Shown piece after piece: positions 8,406 to 17,064 of a DNA stretch of 64,000 nucleotides (position 1 is its first letter; every line of letters begins with the position of its first letter). The stretch is from contig NZ_JAJVKW010000010.1 of NCBI RefSeq assembly GCF_024198255.1, positions 124,001-188,000 on the forward strand, in the 5' to 3' direction. Under the pieces are notes generated by a model, which was given only the letters and a program-made list of their open reading frames with translations, was not told the DNA's origin and did not search any database. Position numbers and translations under genes: made by a program. The DNA is from Myxococcus guangdongensis. Lineage in GTDB: Bacteria > Myxococcota > Myxococcia > Myxococcales > Myxococcaceae.

Positions 8406-10720
8406 AGCAGGTCATCCAGGTCGGCGAGCGCCTTGCCCAACTCGGCGCTCATGTCCTTGAGCTTCTCGGTGTCCTTCTCCGCGAGAATCGTCTTCACGGC
8501 CCGGCCCTTGTCTCCGAGCTGGCGCACCGCGACGACGTTCTCCAGGAGGTATCGCCGCTCGGTGGGACCGAGCACGCCCAGTGCCCTCCTCAATACCGGG
8601 AGGGTCTGACGGAAGCGCTCCGGGTCCACGCTCGACAGGAATGCATCCAGGGCCCGCACCACCTCGCGGTTCTTCACCAGCACCAGCGCGTTGACGCGCA
8701 GGAAGCCCTCCAGCCACGACGCGCCCGCCTCGGGCTCCACCGCCAGCGACAGCCGCAGCCCCACCTCGCGAGCCACCTCCGACTCACTCAGCTCCTCGGC
8801 CAGGTACAGCAGCCCCGTGGCCAGTCCCGACGTCGCCGGGTGCACGACGGTGCTCGACATCAACCCGCGCGCCTCGACGAGCCAGCCGGCCTTGTCCGCC
8901 AGCGGCTGTGCGAGGGCCACCTCGTGCAACGTCCTCAGCGCCGCCATCATCGAGGGCACGGCGTCCTGGGCGCAGGCGCACGAATCGGACACGCGCAGCA
9001 GCGCGCGAGCGAAGGTCTTCTGGCACAGCGCCGCCACGGCCTCGTCGCCCAGCGCCGTATGGGTTCGCGAGGTGCCATAGGCCACGAGCCCCGACAGCGC
9101 CCGCGAGGCCGAGGCGAGCGAAGGCAGGTCCGCGTCGGTGGCCGCATGGCCATCACAGGCGCGCAGGGCCGAGGCCATCGTCTGGGGACAGCCGGTGATG
9201 ACGGACTCCAGCAGCACCGCCGCCGCCGTGCCCGTGGACTTGGCGAGGCTCAGTTGCTCCTGGAGGACGCGCGTCGTCACCGCCTCGAGCGAGTCCCCGA
9301 GGACGATCTTCTCCACCAGCGCCACGTCGGTGGATGGCGTCCACTGCGCCTGCCAGGCCTCCCGCACGCGCGTCAGCGCGGCCTGTCCTCCCGCCTCCTG
9401 CGCCGTGGCCTTCTGCTGGCCAGTGGCGGCGAGGCCCGCGTAGGGAATGCCCACCACGCGCAGGCGGTGCAGGAAGACGGAGGAGCCCACCTCCACGGGG
9501 TTGTTCAACCGCAGGGTGAAGGTCTCCGCGCTGTCGGTGCTCGGCAGTCGGCGTGACTCGACCTCGCGCCAGAACTCCGCCTGCAGCGAGTTGCGGCCGA
9601 TGCGGCTCGCGACCCGCCCCACCTGGTGCCCCACGACGCTCTTCCACAGGAAGTCGTCGACGTGCGTTGCATCCCCGCGGCACAGCGTGGCCACGGTGGC
9701 CTCGCGCAGCTCGTCCAATCCAGGTGCGCTCTTCTCGCGAAGGTCCGCGAGCGTCACCGCGAGCCGGTACGCCTCCAGCACGTCGGACAGCGACGCGGTG
9801 AAGCCACGCATGCGCAGGTGTCCCGCGAAGTCGATGAGCACCTCCAGCGTGGCGCGCCGGAAGTCGCACTGGGCCTCGTGGGCCTTCTGGTAGAAGTGCG
9901 GCGCGCGGTTGCCGGCGCCGTAGCCGAGCTGCTCGGACAGTCGAGGGAAGCTGTACGGAATCACCGTCACCGCGCAGGGCACGGCGGTCGGGAGCTTCGC
10001 CTCCAGCGTCGGGTCCACGTCCCGGGCCAGGAACGCCGCCACATGGGCCGCGCCCGCCACCACGGCGATGCGCTCCGGAGGCACGCCGCTCGCGATGACC
10101 TCCAACACCTGACGCGCCATGAAGGCATCGCGCCAGCGGTGGTAGTCCGGCCGAGGGCCCGCGTTGAGCACGTCCGCCCAGGCGAGCAGCACGGGCCGGA
10201 AGCCCTCGGGCGTCCAGTCGGGGGCCTCGAACATCGCCTCCCACAGCTCCTCGAAGGAACGGTAGCCGCGCTCGCGGGCGAAGCGCGCGGTGAGCGGCTC
10301 CTCCAGGCGGGCGCACGCGGAGTCCTCGGCGTCCGCCTCGGAGGAGGGTTCGCCCTCGAGCGCCACGGCCTCCAGGTGACGGTCCACGCCCAGGCTGACG
10401 CCGACGGGGATGTCGATGAAGCGGGCGTGGGCGCCATGGGCCTTCGCCCAGCGCAGGGCGGCGTACTCGGGCGAGTAGTCCGCGAAGGGCCACAGCGCGG
10501 ACCCTGGGGTGTCGTCGGTGCGGTAGCCGAGCAGGGCGATGGGCGGCTTCGTCTCCGCGTCACACAGCACATCCACCAGCTCCGAGGCGTCACAGGGGCC
10601 CTCGATGAGGATGACCTCGGGCTTCACGTGCTCGAGCCAGCGCGTGAGCACGGCGGTGGTGCGAGGCGAGTGGTGGCGCACCGGGAACAGGTGGGCGCCC
10701 AGGAGCAGGTCCAGGTCCAT
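8402..10720 (-). CDS. DUF5682 family protein
   Basis: This 772-residue protein begins MDLDLLLGAHLFPVRHHSP and resembles DUF5682, a family almost always found between MoxR and VWA genes. The N-terminal part contains His/Asp-rich conserved stretches (FPVRHHSPRTT, LIEGPCDASEL) and a region recalling the TraB/ChaN-like haem-binding or erythromycin-esterase fold. The remainder is helical. The start at 10720 was preferred over an upstream in-frame Met because it forms a TGATG junction with the moxR stop (1-nt overlap). The 3' end overlaps the VWA start by ATGA. No biochemical activity has been assigned that I can name. Confidence 0.75.
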   Translation of the reverse strand: MDLDLLLGAHLFPVRHHSPRTTAVLTRWLEHVKPEVILIEGPCDASELVDVLCDAETKPPIALLGYRTDDTPGSALWPFADYSPEYAALRWAKAHGAHARFIDIPVGVSLGVDRHLEAVALEGEPSSEADAEDSACARLEEPLTARFARERGYRSFEELWEAMFEAPDWTPEGFRPVLLAWADVLNAGPRPDYHRWRDAFMARQVLEVIASGVPPERIAVVAGAAHVAAFLARDVDPTLEAKLPTAVPCAVTVIPYSFPRLSEQLGYGAGNRAPHFYQKAHEAQCDFRRATLEVLIDFAGHLRMRGFTASLSDVLEAYRLAVTLADLREKSAPGLDELREATVATLCRGDATHVDDFLWKSVVGHQVGRVASRIGRNSLQAEFWREVESRRLPSTDSAETFTLRLNNPVEVGSSVFLHRLRVVGIPYAGLAATGQQKATAQEAGGQAALTRVREAWQAQWTPSTDVALVEKIVLGDSLEAVTTRVLQEQLSLAKSTGTAAAVLLESVITGCPQTMASALRACDGHAATDADLPSLASASRALSGLVAYGTSRTHTALGDEAVAALCQKTFARALLRVSDSCACAQDAVPSMMAALRTLHEVALAQPLADKAGWLVEARGLMSSTVVHPATSGLATGLLYLAEELSESEVAREVGLRLSLAVEPEAGASWLEGFLRVNALVLVKNREVVRALDAFLSSVDPERFRQTLPVLRRALGVLGPTERRYLLENVVAVRQLGDKGRAVKTILAEKDTEKLKDMSAELGKALADLDDLL

Positions 10721-11805
10721 CAGCCCCTCAGGAGCTTCTTGCTGGCGGAGTACAGCTCCTTCCACGCGCCGGGGCGGCCCTTGGCCACGGTCTCCATGTA
10801 TTCGCGCAGGGCCTTCACGTCGTCGGCCTGCTCCTTCACCACCGCGCCCACGAGCGAGGCGGCCAGCTCCTGCGCGGTGACCTTCCCGCCGCCGAACTGC
10901 TGCGCGAGGATGGAGCTGTTGAACAAGACGCTGATGGCCTCCGCGGTGGAGAGCACCGCGCCCGGCGTGCGGACCTTCGTCTTGCCATCCTTCGTCACGC
11001 CCTCGCGCAGTTCCTGGAAGAGCGTGAGCAGCATGCGCGACAGCTCCTCGGTGGGCGGGACGCCGACCTGATAGTCATTGCGCAGCTCGGCCTCGCGCCT
11101 GGTGACGATTTGGATTTCCTGTTCCAGGTCATCGACGATGGGGACGGTGACGAAGTTGAAGCGGCGCTTGAGGGCGGCGCTCATCTCGTTGACGCCGCGG
11201 TCGCGCGTGTTGGCGGTGGCGATGAGGTTGAAGCCGCGCTGGGCGCTGACGACTTCGCCGAGCTCCGGGATGGAGACCTGCTTCTCGGAGAGGAGGGAGA
11301 TGAGGGCGTCCTGAATCTCGGGGGAGGTGCGCGTCACCTCCTCGAAGCGGGCGAACTTGCCGGTGCGCATGGCGCGCAGGACGGGGGAGGGGACCAGGGC
11401 CTCGGGGGTGGGGCCCTGCGCGAGCAGCAGGGCGTAGTTCCACGAGTACTTGAGGTGGTCCTCGCTGGTACCGGCGGTGCCCTGCACGATGAGGGCGGAG
11501 GTGCCGCTGATGGCGGCGGAGAGGTGTTCGGACAGCCAGCTCTTCGCGGTGCCGGGCTCGCCGACGAGCATCAGCGCGCGGTCGGACGCGAGCGTGGCGA
11601 TGCAGACCTGGATGAGGCCCCGGTCGCCCACGTACTTGGGCGTGATGGTGACGCCGCCCACGGGCTTGGGGCTCCCGAGGATGTAGGCCTCCACGGCGCG
11701 CGGCGACAGGGCCCACCCGGGAGGGCGAGGCTTGTCGTCGTGGGCGGCGAGGGCTTCCAGCTCACTCCTGAACTTCGCTTCGGCGGGCAGTCGGATGTCC
11801 GGCAT
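10720..11805 (-). CDS. MoxR-type AAA+ ATPase
   Basis: The 361-residue AAA+ protein has Walker A GEPGTAKS at residues 82-89, an acidic stretch FEEVTRTSPEIQDAL occupying the Walker B/pre-sensor region, a sensor-1 motif LIATANTRDRG and an arginine-rich ALKRRFNF segment. These fit the MoxR/RavA branch, which remodels protein complexes together with VWA partners. It is the first gene of the four-gene minus-strand operon and is divergent from the Septu-like pair. The start is ATG at 11805. High confidence in the family; the substrate is unknown. Confidence 0.9.
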   Translation of the reverse strand: MPDIRLPAEAKFRSELEALAAHDDKPRPPGWALSPRAVEAYILGSPKPVGGVTITPKYVGDRGLIQVCIATLASDRALMLVGEPGTAKSWLSEHLSAAISGTSALIVQGTAGTSEDHLKYSWNYALLLAQGPTPEALVPSPVLRAMRTGKFARFEEVTRTSPEIQDALISLLSEKQVSIPELGEVVSAQRGFNLIATANTRDRGVNEMSAALKRRFNFVTVPIVDDLEQEIQIVTRREAELRNDYQVGVPPTEELSRMLLTLFQELREGVTKDGKTKVRTPGAVLSTAEAISVLFNSSILAQQFGGGKVTAQELAASLVGAVVKEQADDVKALREYMETVAKGRPGAWKELYSASKKLLRG

Positions 11806-11876
11806 GCGTGAAAGCTACCGGCCCGGTCTGACACGCCACGCTCCGTCAGGTTGTCTCGATAGTGGCGGGAAAACCG

Positions 11877-11901
11877 ACCCTGGAGGAAACGCCTCCAGGG
11901 T
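11877..11901. promoter_or_regulatory. 10-bp inverted repeat between moxR and the Septu-like operon
   Basis: ACCCTGGAGG and CCTCCAGGGT form a perfect 10-bp stem around AAACG. It is 72 bp upstream of the moxR start (minus) and 50 bp upstream of the ATPase start at 11951 (plus), with no coding end nearby. A terminator is therefore less likely than an operator or a 5'-leader hairpin. The function is inferred from position. Confidence 0.45.
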
Positions 11902-11950
11902 GGCGACGTAGCAGTTGACCCCCTTGAGGGTTTCGGGCGTGCTACGCCCC

Positions 11951-13264
11951 ATGTACCTGAAGAAAGTGACCCTCGAGAACGTTCGCTCCATCGATGCGTT
12001 GGAGTGGGCGCCGTCATCGGCTCCGACGCTCGCGGGATGGCACGTCATCATCGGGGACAACGGTGCTGGCAAGAGCTCCGTCCTTCGCGCGATGGCTCTT
12101 GCGATGGTGGGCCCCAGCGAGGCTATTGCCTTGCGTCAGGATTGGAACGAGTGGCTGCGATGGCGAACCCAGTCCGGTTCGATTCACCTGACCCTGGATT
12201 GGGAATCGGAATGGGACCACTTCGCGGGAGGAGGAAGGGCACCGAAGAACGTCGACCTCCAGGCCCGATTGAGGTTCCAGCGCGCTGAGGCGGGGGCGGT
12301 TCAGCTCTCGGGGGAAGCTGTCACAACCGACCCTAACCGGAACATCTGGGGAGATGGCTACGGTTGGTTCTGCGCCTCGTATGGGCCCTTCCGAAGGTTC
12401 ACGGGGGGAGACAAGGACCAGGAGAAACTGTTCTTCTCCAATCCCAAGCTCGCGCGGCATCTCTCGGTGTTCGGTGAATCCGTCGCGCTGACGGAGTGTC
12501 TGGAGTGGCTCAAGCTGCTCCAGTTCAAGAACCTGGAAACGGATGGGAAAGGAAAGGAGGGCAAGCTGCTCGAGGCGCTCAAGCAGTTCATCAACCAGCC
12601 CGACTTTCTCCCGCACGAGGCCAGGCTCCACTCCATCAGCTCGGATGGCGTGCGCTTCGTCGACGGCAATGGCTGCGAGATTCCTGTCGAGAACCTGAGT
12701 GACGGCTATCGCTCCGTCCTCAGCATGACGTTCGAGCTCATCCGCCAGCTCGTGAAGACCTATGGCGCGGAGCACCTCTTTGCCTCGGGTGATGCGACGA
12801 CGGTCCAGGTGCCGGGGGTCGTCCTCATCGACGAAATCGATGTCCACCTCCACCCCACCTGGCAGCGCCGTGTCGGGCACTGGTTCCGGAAGCACTTTCC
12901 TCACATCCAGTTCATCGTCACCACGCACAGCCCGCTCATCTGTCAGGCCGCGACAGTGGGCAGCATCTTCCGGTTGCCCCGCCCCGGAAGTGAGGAGTCG
13001 GGTGGAATGGTCACTGGCATCGCGAGGGACAGGTTGCTGTACGGCAACGTCCTGGATGCTTATGGGACAGGGGTCTTCGGAGACGTGCCCACGCGTTCGG
13101 TCGAGGCCATCGCGCAGCTCGAGCGCCTGGCGATGCTCAACCAGAAGGAACTCTCCGAAGGGCTCAATGACAAGGAGCGACAGGAGCAGGAACGCTTGAG
13201 GGCACAGACCCCGACGGCCGCGAGCGCGCTTCCCTCTCCTGCCGTGGAGGACCTGCTCAAGTGA
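11951..13264 (+). CDS. ptuA-like: ABC-type AAA ATPase, Septu PtuA-like
   Basis: The 437-residue protein starts MYLKKVTLENVRSIDAL, a RecF/SMC-type first strand, and has Walker A GDNGAGKS at residues 35-42. Later come an ABC signature-like NLSDGYRS, Walker B VVLIDEIDVHLHP and a switch histidine in VTTHSPLI. It overlaps the HNH nuclease gene by 4 nt. ATPase plus HNH nuclease is the arrangement of the Septu phage-defence system (PtuA/PtuB), also borrowed by some retrons; no reverse transcriptase is present here. The ATG at 11951 was chosen over an upstream in-frame TTG at 11915 because it gives the canonical N-terminus. By eye, codon use is less G/C-extreme than in the neighbours, hinting at transfer. 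Confidence 0.8.
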   Translation: MYLKKVTLENVRSIDALEWAPSSAPTLAGWHVIIGDNGAGKSSVLRAMALAMVGPSEAIALRQDWNEWLRWRTQSGSIHLTLDWESEWDHFAGGGRAPKNVDLQARLRFQRAEAGAVQLSGEAVTTDPNRNIWGDGYGWFCASYGPFRRFTGGDKDQEKLFFSNPKLARHLSVFGESVALTECLEWLKLLQFKNLETDGKGKEGKLLEALKQFINQPDFLPHEARLHSISSDGVRFVDGNGCEIPVENLSDGYRSVLSMTFELIRQLVKTYGAEHLFASGDATTVQVPGVVLIDEIDVHLHPTWQRRVGHWFRKHFPHIQFIVTTHSPLICQAATVGSIFRLPRPGSEESGGMVTGIARDRLLYGNVLDAYGTGVFGDVPTRSVEAIAQLERLAMLNQKELSEGLNDKERQEQERLRAQTPTAASALPSPAVEDLLK

Positions 13265-14070
13265 TTCGTCTGCCGCAAGGGCAGTTGCCAGAAGCCGCTC
13301 GCCAAGGGCTCGAGGGATATCAACAGTCCATCGACGCCCTGCCTGACTACGCGGGGCGAGTGGCGCTGGCGAAGAAGCGCTTCTCTTCGCTCAACAAGAT
13401 TGGCAATCCGACCTTCGACCACGTCAAGTCGACGCTGACGCAGATGTGCTCGGGCGCGCGGCGCTGCGCCTATTGCGAGGACTCGGTCGCGGACGAGGTG
13501 GAGCACATCCGCCCCAAGACGCTCTACCCAGAGGTCGCCTTCGCGTGGATGAACTATCTCTATGCGTGCGGCTCCTGCAACGTGCGCAAGAATGACCACT
13601 TTGCTGTCTTCGACGAAGCCTCGAACGTGTTGACGAAAGTGGCCCGGCCCCGGCTGGCGCCCGTGACGCCGCCCATTCCTGGCAGGCCCGTGTTCATCGA
13701 CCCTCGTGTCGAGGAGCCCACGGACTTCCTTGAGCTCGACCTCCGCGACACCTTCTTCTTTCGTCCCAGGGCAACCCCGAAGACGGAGGCGTATCACCGC
13801 GCGGAGTACACGATTGATGTCCTGCAATTGAACCTGAGGGAGGTGCTCCCGCATGCGCGTCGTGCCGCCTATTGGGATTATATGGCGCACTTGAACGGCT
13901 ACCTCCGGGCGAAGTCACAGGGAATGCCCCAGGAGCACCTCGACATGCTGGCACGGCAGGTCCGAACGAGGCAGCACCCCTCGGTGTGGATTGAGATGAA
14001 GCGTCAGCATGAGCGTCTTCCCGAGCTGCTACTCCCGTTCACCCTCGCTCCCGAAGCGCTCGGGTGGTGA
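13261..14070 (+). CDS. ptuB-like: HNH endonuclease, Septu PtuB-like
   Basis: This 269-residue protein carries a zinc-supported HNH fold: Cys69-x-x-Cys72 (CAYC), Glu81-His82 in DEVEHIRPK and Cys103-x-x-Cys106 followed by Asn107 (CGSCNVRKND). The segment FAWMNYLYACGSCN is typical of HNH partners of defence ATPases. The GTG start at 13261 overlaps the ATPase stop as GTGA, so translation is coupled. In Septu the nuclease is held by the ATPase and released on infection; that mechanism is known for the family and only inferred here. Confidence 0.8.
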   Translation: MIRLPQGQLPEAARQGLEGYQQSIDALPDYAGRVALAKKRFSSLNKIGNPTFDHVKSTLTQMCSGARRCAYCEDSVADEVEHIRPKTLYPEVAFAWMNYLYACGSCNVRKNDHFAVFDEASNVLTKVARPRLAPVTPPIPGRPVFIDPRVEEPTDFLELDLRDTFFFRPRATPKTEAYHRAEYTIDVLQLNLREVLPHARRAAYWDYMAHLNGYLRAKSQGMPQEHLDMLARQVRTRQHPSVWIEMKRQHERLPELLLPFTLAPEALGW

Positions 14071-14083
14071 GGTCGACAACTCC

Positions 14084-14554
14084 TCACTCCGCGCAGGGGA
14101 ACGCGGTGTCCAGCGTGCGAGTCCCCTGCACCCCGGGGCCCGTCAGCGTGGCCACCACCTTCACGGTGGCCGCGCACTGGTATGTCATCAGGAACGGGAC
14201 CACCGTGACGCCGCCCTCCGCGAGCACGTGAAGCTCACGCGTCTGCGCCGTCTTCCACGCGCGGCGCGAACCCGCCTCCGACTCCTCCTTCGGGGCGCTC
14301 GCCGTGAGCTTCAGCCGCAGCGGCTTGTCGCCCTCGTACGTGCCCTTCACCTTCACCAAGAGCACCGCGTCCACGTTCATCCCATACGGGTCCGAGGCCT
14401 CGTCCACCGCGACGATGGCCCCCTTCGCGCGGTCGAACACACGAAGCTCGACTCCCTCGATCGCCACCGCCGGCGCGCCCGCGCTCCCAGCCGTGGATGA
14501 CATCAACAGGGCGCCCCCCAGCAACCACGAGCGCAGCTTCGTCCGTGACGACAT
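14084..14554 (-). CDS. Exported protein of unknown function
   Basis: The 156-residue protein has a signal peptide (KLRSWLLGGALLMSSTAGSA) with likely cleavage near residues 26-28, then a compact beta-rich domain. Two cysteines (Cys127 and the near-terminal Cys154) could pair in the periplasm. ATG at 14554 gives the correct signal peptide; the open frame upstream of it is out of register with any gene. It converges on the HNH nuclease gene with a 13-bp gap. I do not recognise the family. Confidence 0.65.
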   Translation of the reverse strand: MSSRTKLRSWLLGGALLMSSTAGSAGAPAVAIEGVELRVFDRAKGAIVAVDEASDPYGMNVDAVLLVKVKGTYEGDKPLRLKLTASAPKEESEAGSRRAWKTAQTRELHVLAEGGVTVVPFLMTYQCAATVKVVATLTGPGVQGTRTLDTAFPCAE

Positions 14555-14700
14555 TCCCGGCCTCCAAGCCTCACGACAGGGTGTCCGGGAACTGTACGCC
14601 AGCCCGCCCCCTCTCGTGCCCGGTCGGCGGCCGTGTGGACATGCCCTGGCCCGTCGCCGTGTCGCCAGCTCTGCAATCCCCCGTGGCCGTGCCCAGCCTG

Positions 14701-14733
14701 CGGAAGACACCCCATCTTCCGGAGACACCCCAT
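14701..14733. promoter_or_regulatory. Hairpin plus direct repeat at the oxidoreductase start
   Basis: CGGAAGA (14701-14707) and TCTTCCG (14715-14721) form a 7-bp inverted repeat around CACCCCA. The 11-mer AGACACCCCAT occurs twice, 18 bp apart (14705-14715 and 14723-14733), the second running into the ATG at 14732. The GGAG ribosome site lies just 3' of the hairpin. This could be an operator or translational control element; the role is inference. Confidence 0.35.
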
Positions 14734-15706
14734 GAACCCCTCCATTCCTTCCCAGATGAAGGCCGCCGCCATCGACCGCTTCGGCGGTCCCGAGGTGCTC
14801 GACACGCGCACCGTCCCCGTCCCCCAAGTAGGTCCCGGTGAAGTGCTCATCAAGGTCGAGACCGCGGGCATCGGCCAGTGGGACCCCTCCGAGCGCGCGG
14901 GCGAGATGGAGGGCTACAAGCCGGGCAAGACGTCCTTCCCCCACGTCCTCGGCACGGATGGCTGCGGCACCGTCGCCGCCGTGGGCGACGGCGTGAAGAA
15001 CCTGAAGGTCGGCGACAAGGTCTACGCCTTCGGCTTCCTCAACGACAAGGGCGGCTTCTACGCCGAATACACCGCGGTGAAGGCCAACGACACCGCGCCC
15101 ATCCCCAAGGGCCTGAGCGCGGAGCAGGCGGGCGTCCTGGCGGCGGATGGCATCACCGCCCTGCAAGGCGTGGAGGACACGCTGAAGGTCGGCAAGGGCA
15201 CCACGCTCCTCGTCTACGGCGCCAGCGGCGGCGTGGGGCATCTCGCGGTACAACTCGCGAAGCGGCTCGGCGCGCGTGTGCTCGCGGTGGCCTCCGGCTC
15301 CGACGGCGTGGAGCTCTTGAAGAAGCTCGGCGCGGACAAGGTCGTGGACGGCCGCGCGGATGACGTGGTGAAGGCCGCGCGTGAGTTCGCGCCGGACGGC
15401 CTGGACGCGGCCCTGGTGCTCGCCGGCGGCGACAAGACGAACCAGGCGCTCTCGTGCGTGAAGTCCGGCGGCCACATCGCCTTCCCCAACGGCGTCGAGC
15501 CCGCGCCCAAGGGCAACGATGGCGTCAAGGTCTCCAGCTACAACGGCGAGGCCAACTCCAAGGTGCTCGCGCGGCTAAACGGCCTCATCGAGTCCGGCCC
15601 CTTCCACGTCGAGGTCTCCCAGGTCTTCCGCCTGGACGAGGCCCGCAACGCGCACGAGGCCGTGGGCAAGCACCACCTGGGCAAGCTGGCGCTGCGCATC
15701 CACTGA
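14732..15706 (+). CDS. NADP-dependent quinone oxidoreductase (zinc-independent MDR family)
   Basis: The 324-residue protein has the GroES-like N-terminal fold of medium-chain dehydrogenases (QMKAAAIDRFGGPEVLDT, VETAGIGQWDP) and a Rossmann domain with YGASGGVGHLAVQLAK, the NADP-binding signature of quinone oxidoreductases. The zinc-ligand cysteines of alcohol dehydrogenases are absent, so it should reduce quinones, enones or similar substrates with NADPH. It is cytoplasmic. ATG at 14732 has GGAG 7 nt upstream; the upstream in-frame extension is Pro/Cys-rich and unlike the family. A strong hairpin terminator follows. Confidence 0.88.
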   Translation: MNPSIPSQMKAAAIDRFGGPEVLDTRTVPVPQVGPGEVLIKVETAGIGQWDPSERAGEMEGYKPGKTSFPHVLGTDGCGTVAAVGDGVKNLKVGDKVYAFGFLNDKGGFYAEYTAVKANDTAPIPKGLSAEQAGVLAADGITALQGVEDTLKVGKGTTLLVYGASGGVGHLAVQLAKRLGARVLAVASGSDGVELLKKLGADKVVDGRADDVVKAAREFAPDGLDAALVLAGGDKTNQALSCVKSGGHIAFPNGVEPAPKGNDGVKVSSYNGEANSKVLARLNGLIESGPFHVEVSQVFRLDEARNAHEAVGKHHLGKLALRIH

Positions 15707-15722
15707 CACGACTTCGACACGA

Positions 15723-15757
15723 CGGGCCCCGCTTCCTCGAACGTGAAGCGGGGCCCG
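15723..15757. terminator. Strong bidirectional terminator hairpin
   Basis: A perfect 13-bp stem (CGGGCCCCGCTTC / GAAGCGGGGCCCG) with a 9-nt loop lies between the convergent ends of the oxidoreductase (15706) and the Ntn hydrolase (15777). Confidence 0.75.
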
Positions 15758-15776
15758 CTCCGTCCCACGGAGCGCC

Positions 15777-16802
15777 TCAGCGCGTCAGCTTGTCCGTGAT
15801 GTCGATGGACCCGGGGCTCGAGGGCACGGCGAAGGTCTTCCCGTTGGCGGCCTGGAAGTCGAGCGACTCGAGGTCCACCGAGTAGATGAGCGGGTCCTCG
15901 TAGAACCGCACGTTGAGGACGTTGTGGGTGAGGTCCTTCACCACGGTCCACTGCGTGTAGTCGTCCTCTTCCTTCTGGGTGTTCTCGTTGAGTGCGCGCA
16001 CGGTGCCTCGCGGGATGTCCACCGTGTTGAGGAGGTGGAAGGCGAGGGTGGTGGCCTCGGAGGCGTTGGCGACGGGGCGCGCGAAGTTCTTGAGGTACGT
16101 GGCGCGCACGAAGCGGGACGGAGGCATCGGGTCTCCGGGCAACCCGCGCAGGCCGCTGCCGTGGCCGGGCTGCGCGAAGCTCTCGCTGCCCAGCTCCACC
16201 TTCTTCGCGTCCCACGGGGACAGGCCCACGTACTCGCGCAGGTTCTTCAGCTGGAACGGGAAGGGCGGCGCGTTGGTGAGCACGGCGACGGGGTTGTCGT
16301 GCAGGTGCATCACGCCGTCGAGGAACTCCACCACCAGGCTGTTGCCCTGGGCGTCATGGATGGGGAAGTGCAGCGGCAGGTACTGCGCCAGCCAGTCCGC
16401 CTCCCAGACCTGCGCCTCGCCCTTCTCGAGCGCCCCGCGCACCTCCGCGACGGTGGCGAAGTTCCCCAGCACCCAGCCGGCGAAGTACGCCAGCGCCAGC
16501 GCCTTCGAGTTCTCGGTGACCTTCGGGTAGCGCGAGTCCGGCAGCCACAGGCAGCCGGTGGACAGCCCCTCCGTGTTCAGGCCATCGACGATGATGGGCA
16601 GGTCACCCTTCCCGGTGAGGCCCACGTAGCCGTACTTGGAGCTCCACGCCAGGCCATTGGTGAGTCCCGAGGGCGAGGGCGAGGCGAACTTCGAGCCAGG
16701 GGCCCTGACGAGCAGCTTGGAGTTGAGGTCGACGCCGAACTCCATGCTGCGTCCATTGACCACGCTCTTATCCGAGGCGACGACGAGGAAGTCGGTGCAC
16801 AT
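15777..16802 (-). CDS. Linear amide C-N hydrolase (choloylglycine hydrolase/penicillin V acylase family)
   Basis: The 341-residue protein starts MCTDFLVVASDKSVVNGRS. Removal of Met leaves Cys2 as the N-terminal nucleophile of the Ntn-hydrolase fold. Arg18 and the following SMEFG match the CBAH/PVA family; a Tyr/Asn-rich core (NGLAWSSKYGYVGLTG, DGLNTEGLSTGCLWLP) is also characteristic. AAGGAG lies 7 nt upstream of this ATG; a longer in-frame extension would bury the nucleophile and is rejected. No signal peptide. Family members hydrolyse bile-salt conjugates, penicillin V or N-acyl homoserine lactones. In a soil predator, acyl-amide or signal degradation is plausible but unproven. Confidence 0.88.
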   Translation of the reverse strand: MCTDFLVVASDKSVVNGRSMEFGVDLNSKLLVRAPGSKFASPSPSGLTNGLAWSSKYGYVGLTGKGDLPIIVDGLNTEGLSTGCLWLPDSRYPKVTENSKALALAYFAGWVLGNFATVAEVRGALEKGEAQVWEADWLAQYLPLHFPIHDAQGNSLVVEFLDGVMHLHDNPVAVLTNAPPFPFQLKNLREYVGLSPWDAKKVELGSESFAQPGHGSGLRGLPGDPMPPSRFVRATYLKNFARPVANASEATTLAFHLLNTVDIPRGTVRALNENTQKEEDDYTQWTVVKDLTHNVLNVRFYEDPLIYSVDLESLDFQAANGKTFAVPSSPGSIDITDKLTR

Positions 16803-17064
16803 GCCAGGCTCCTTGCGTGAGGTGGGGGAAACAGGGGGTGACGCGGGCGGCCCCTGTGCACCGCTCGCGCCACGCACGCTCCTGTCAGCGAATCCGCGCG
16901 GGTGAAATCGCGCCCCGGTCGCGCTCCAGGTCCGCGTGTCGGCTACTGCACGTGAGTCACCCGCGCGCCGCGTTCGAGCGGGAGACGCGCACGCCCGACC
17001 CGGACGCGATGCCGCGTGAACGGGAAGTTTCGGACACATGGGCGTTCGTGCTGTGGTGCCCGCC

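Noticed and set aside
11951-14070. Retron with ATPase/HNH effector
   Set aside because: No reverse transcriptase-like frame or msr-msd-like repeat is near, so a stand-alone Septu-like pair is preferred.
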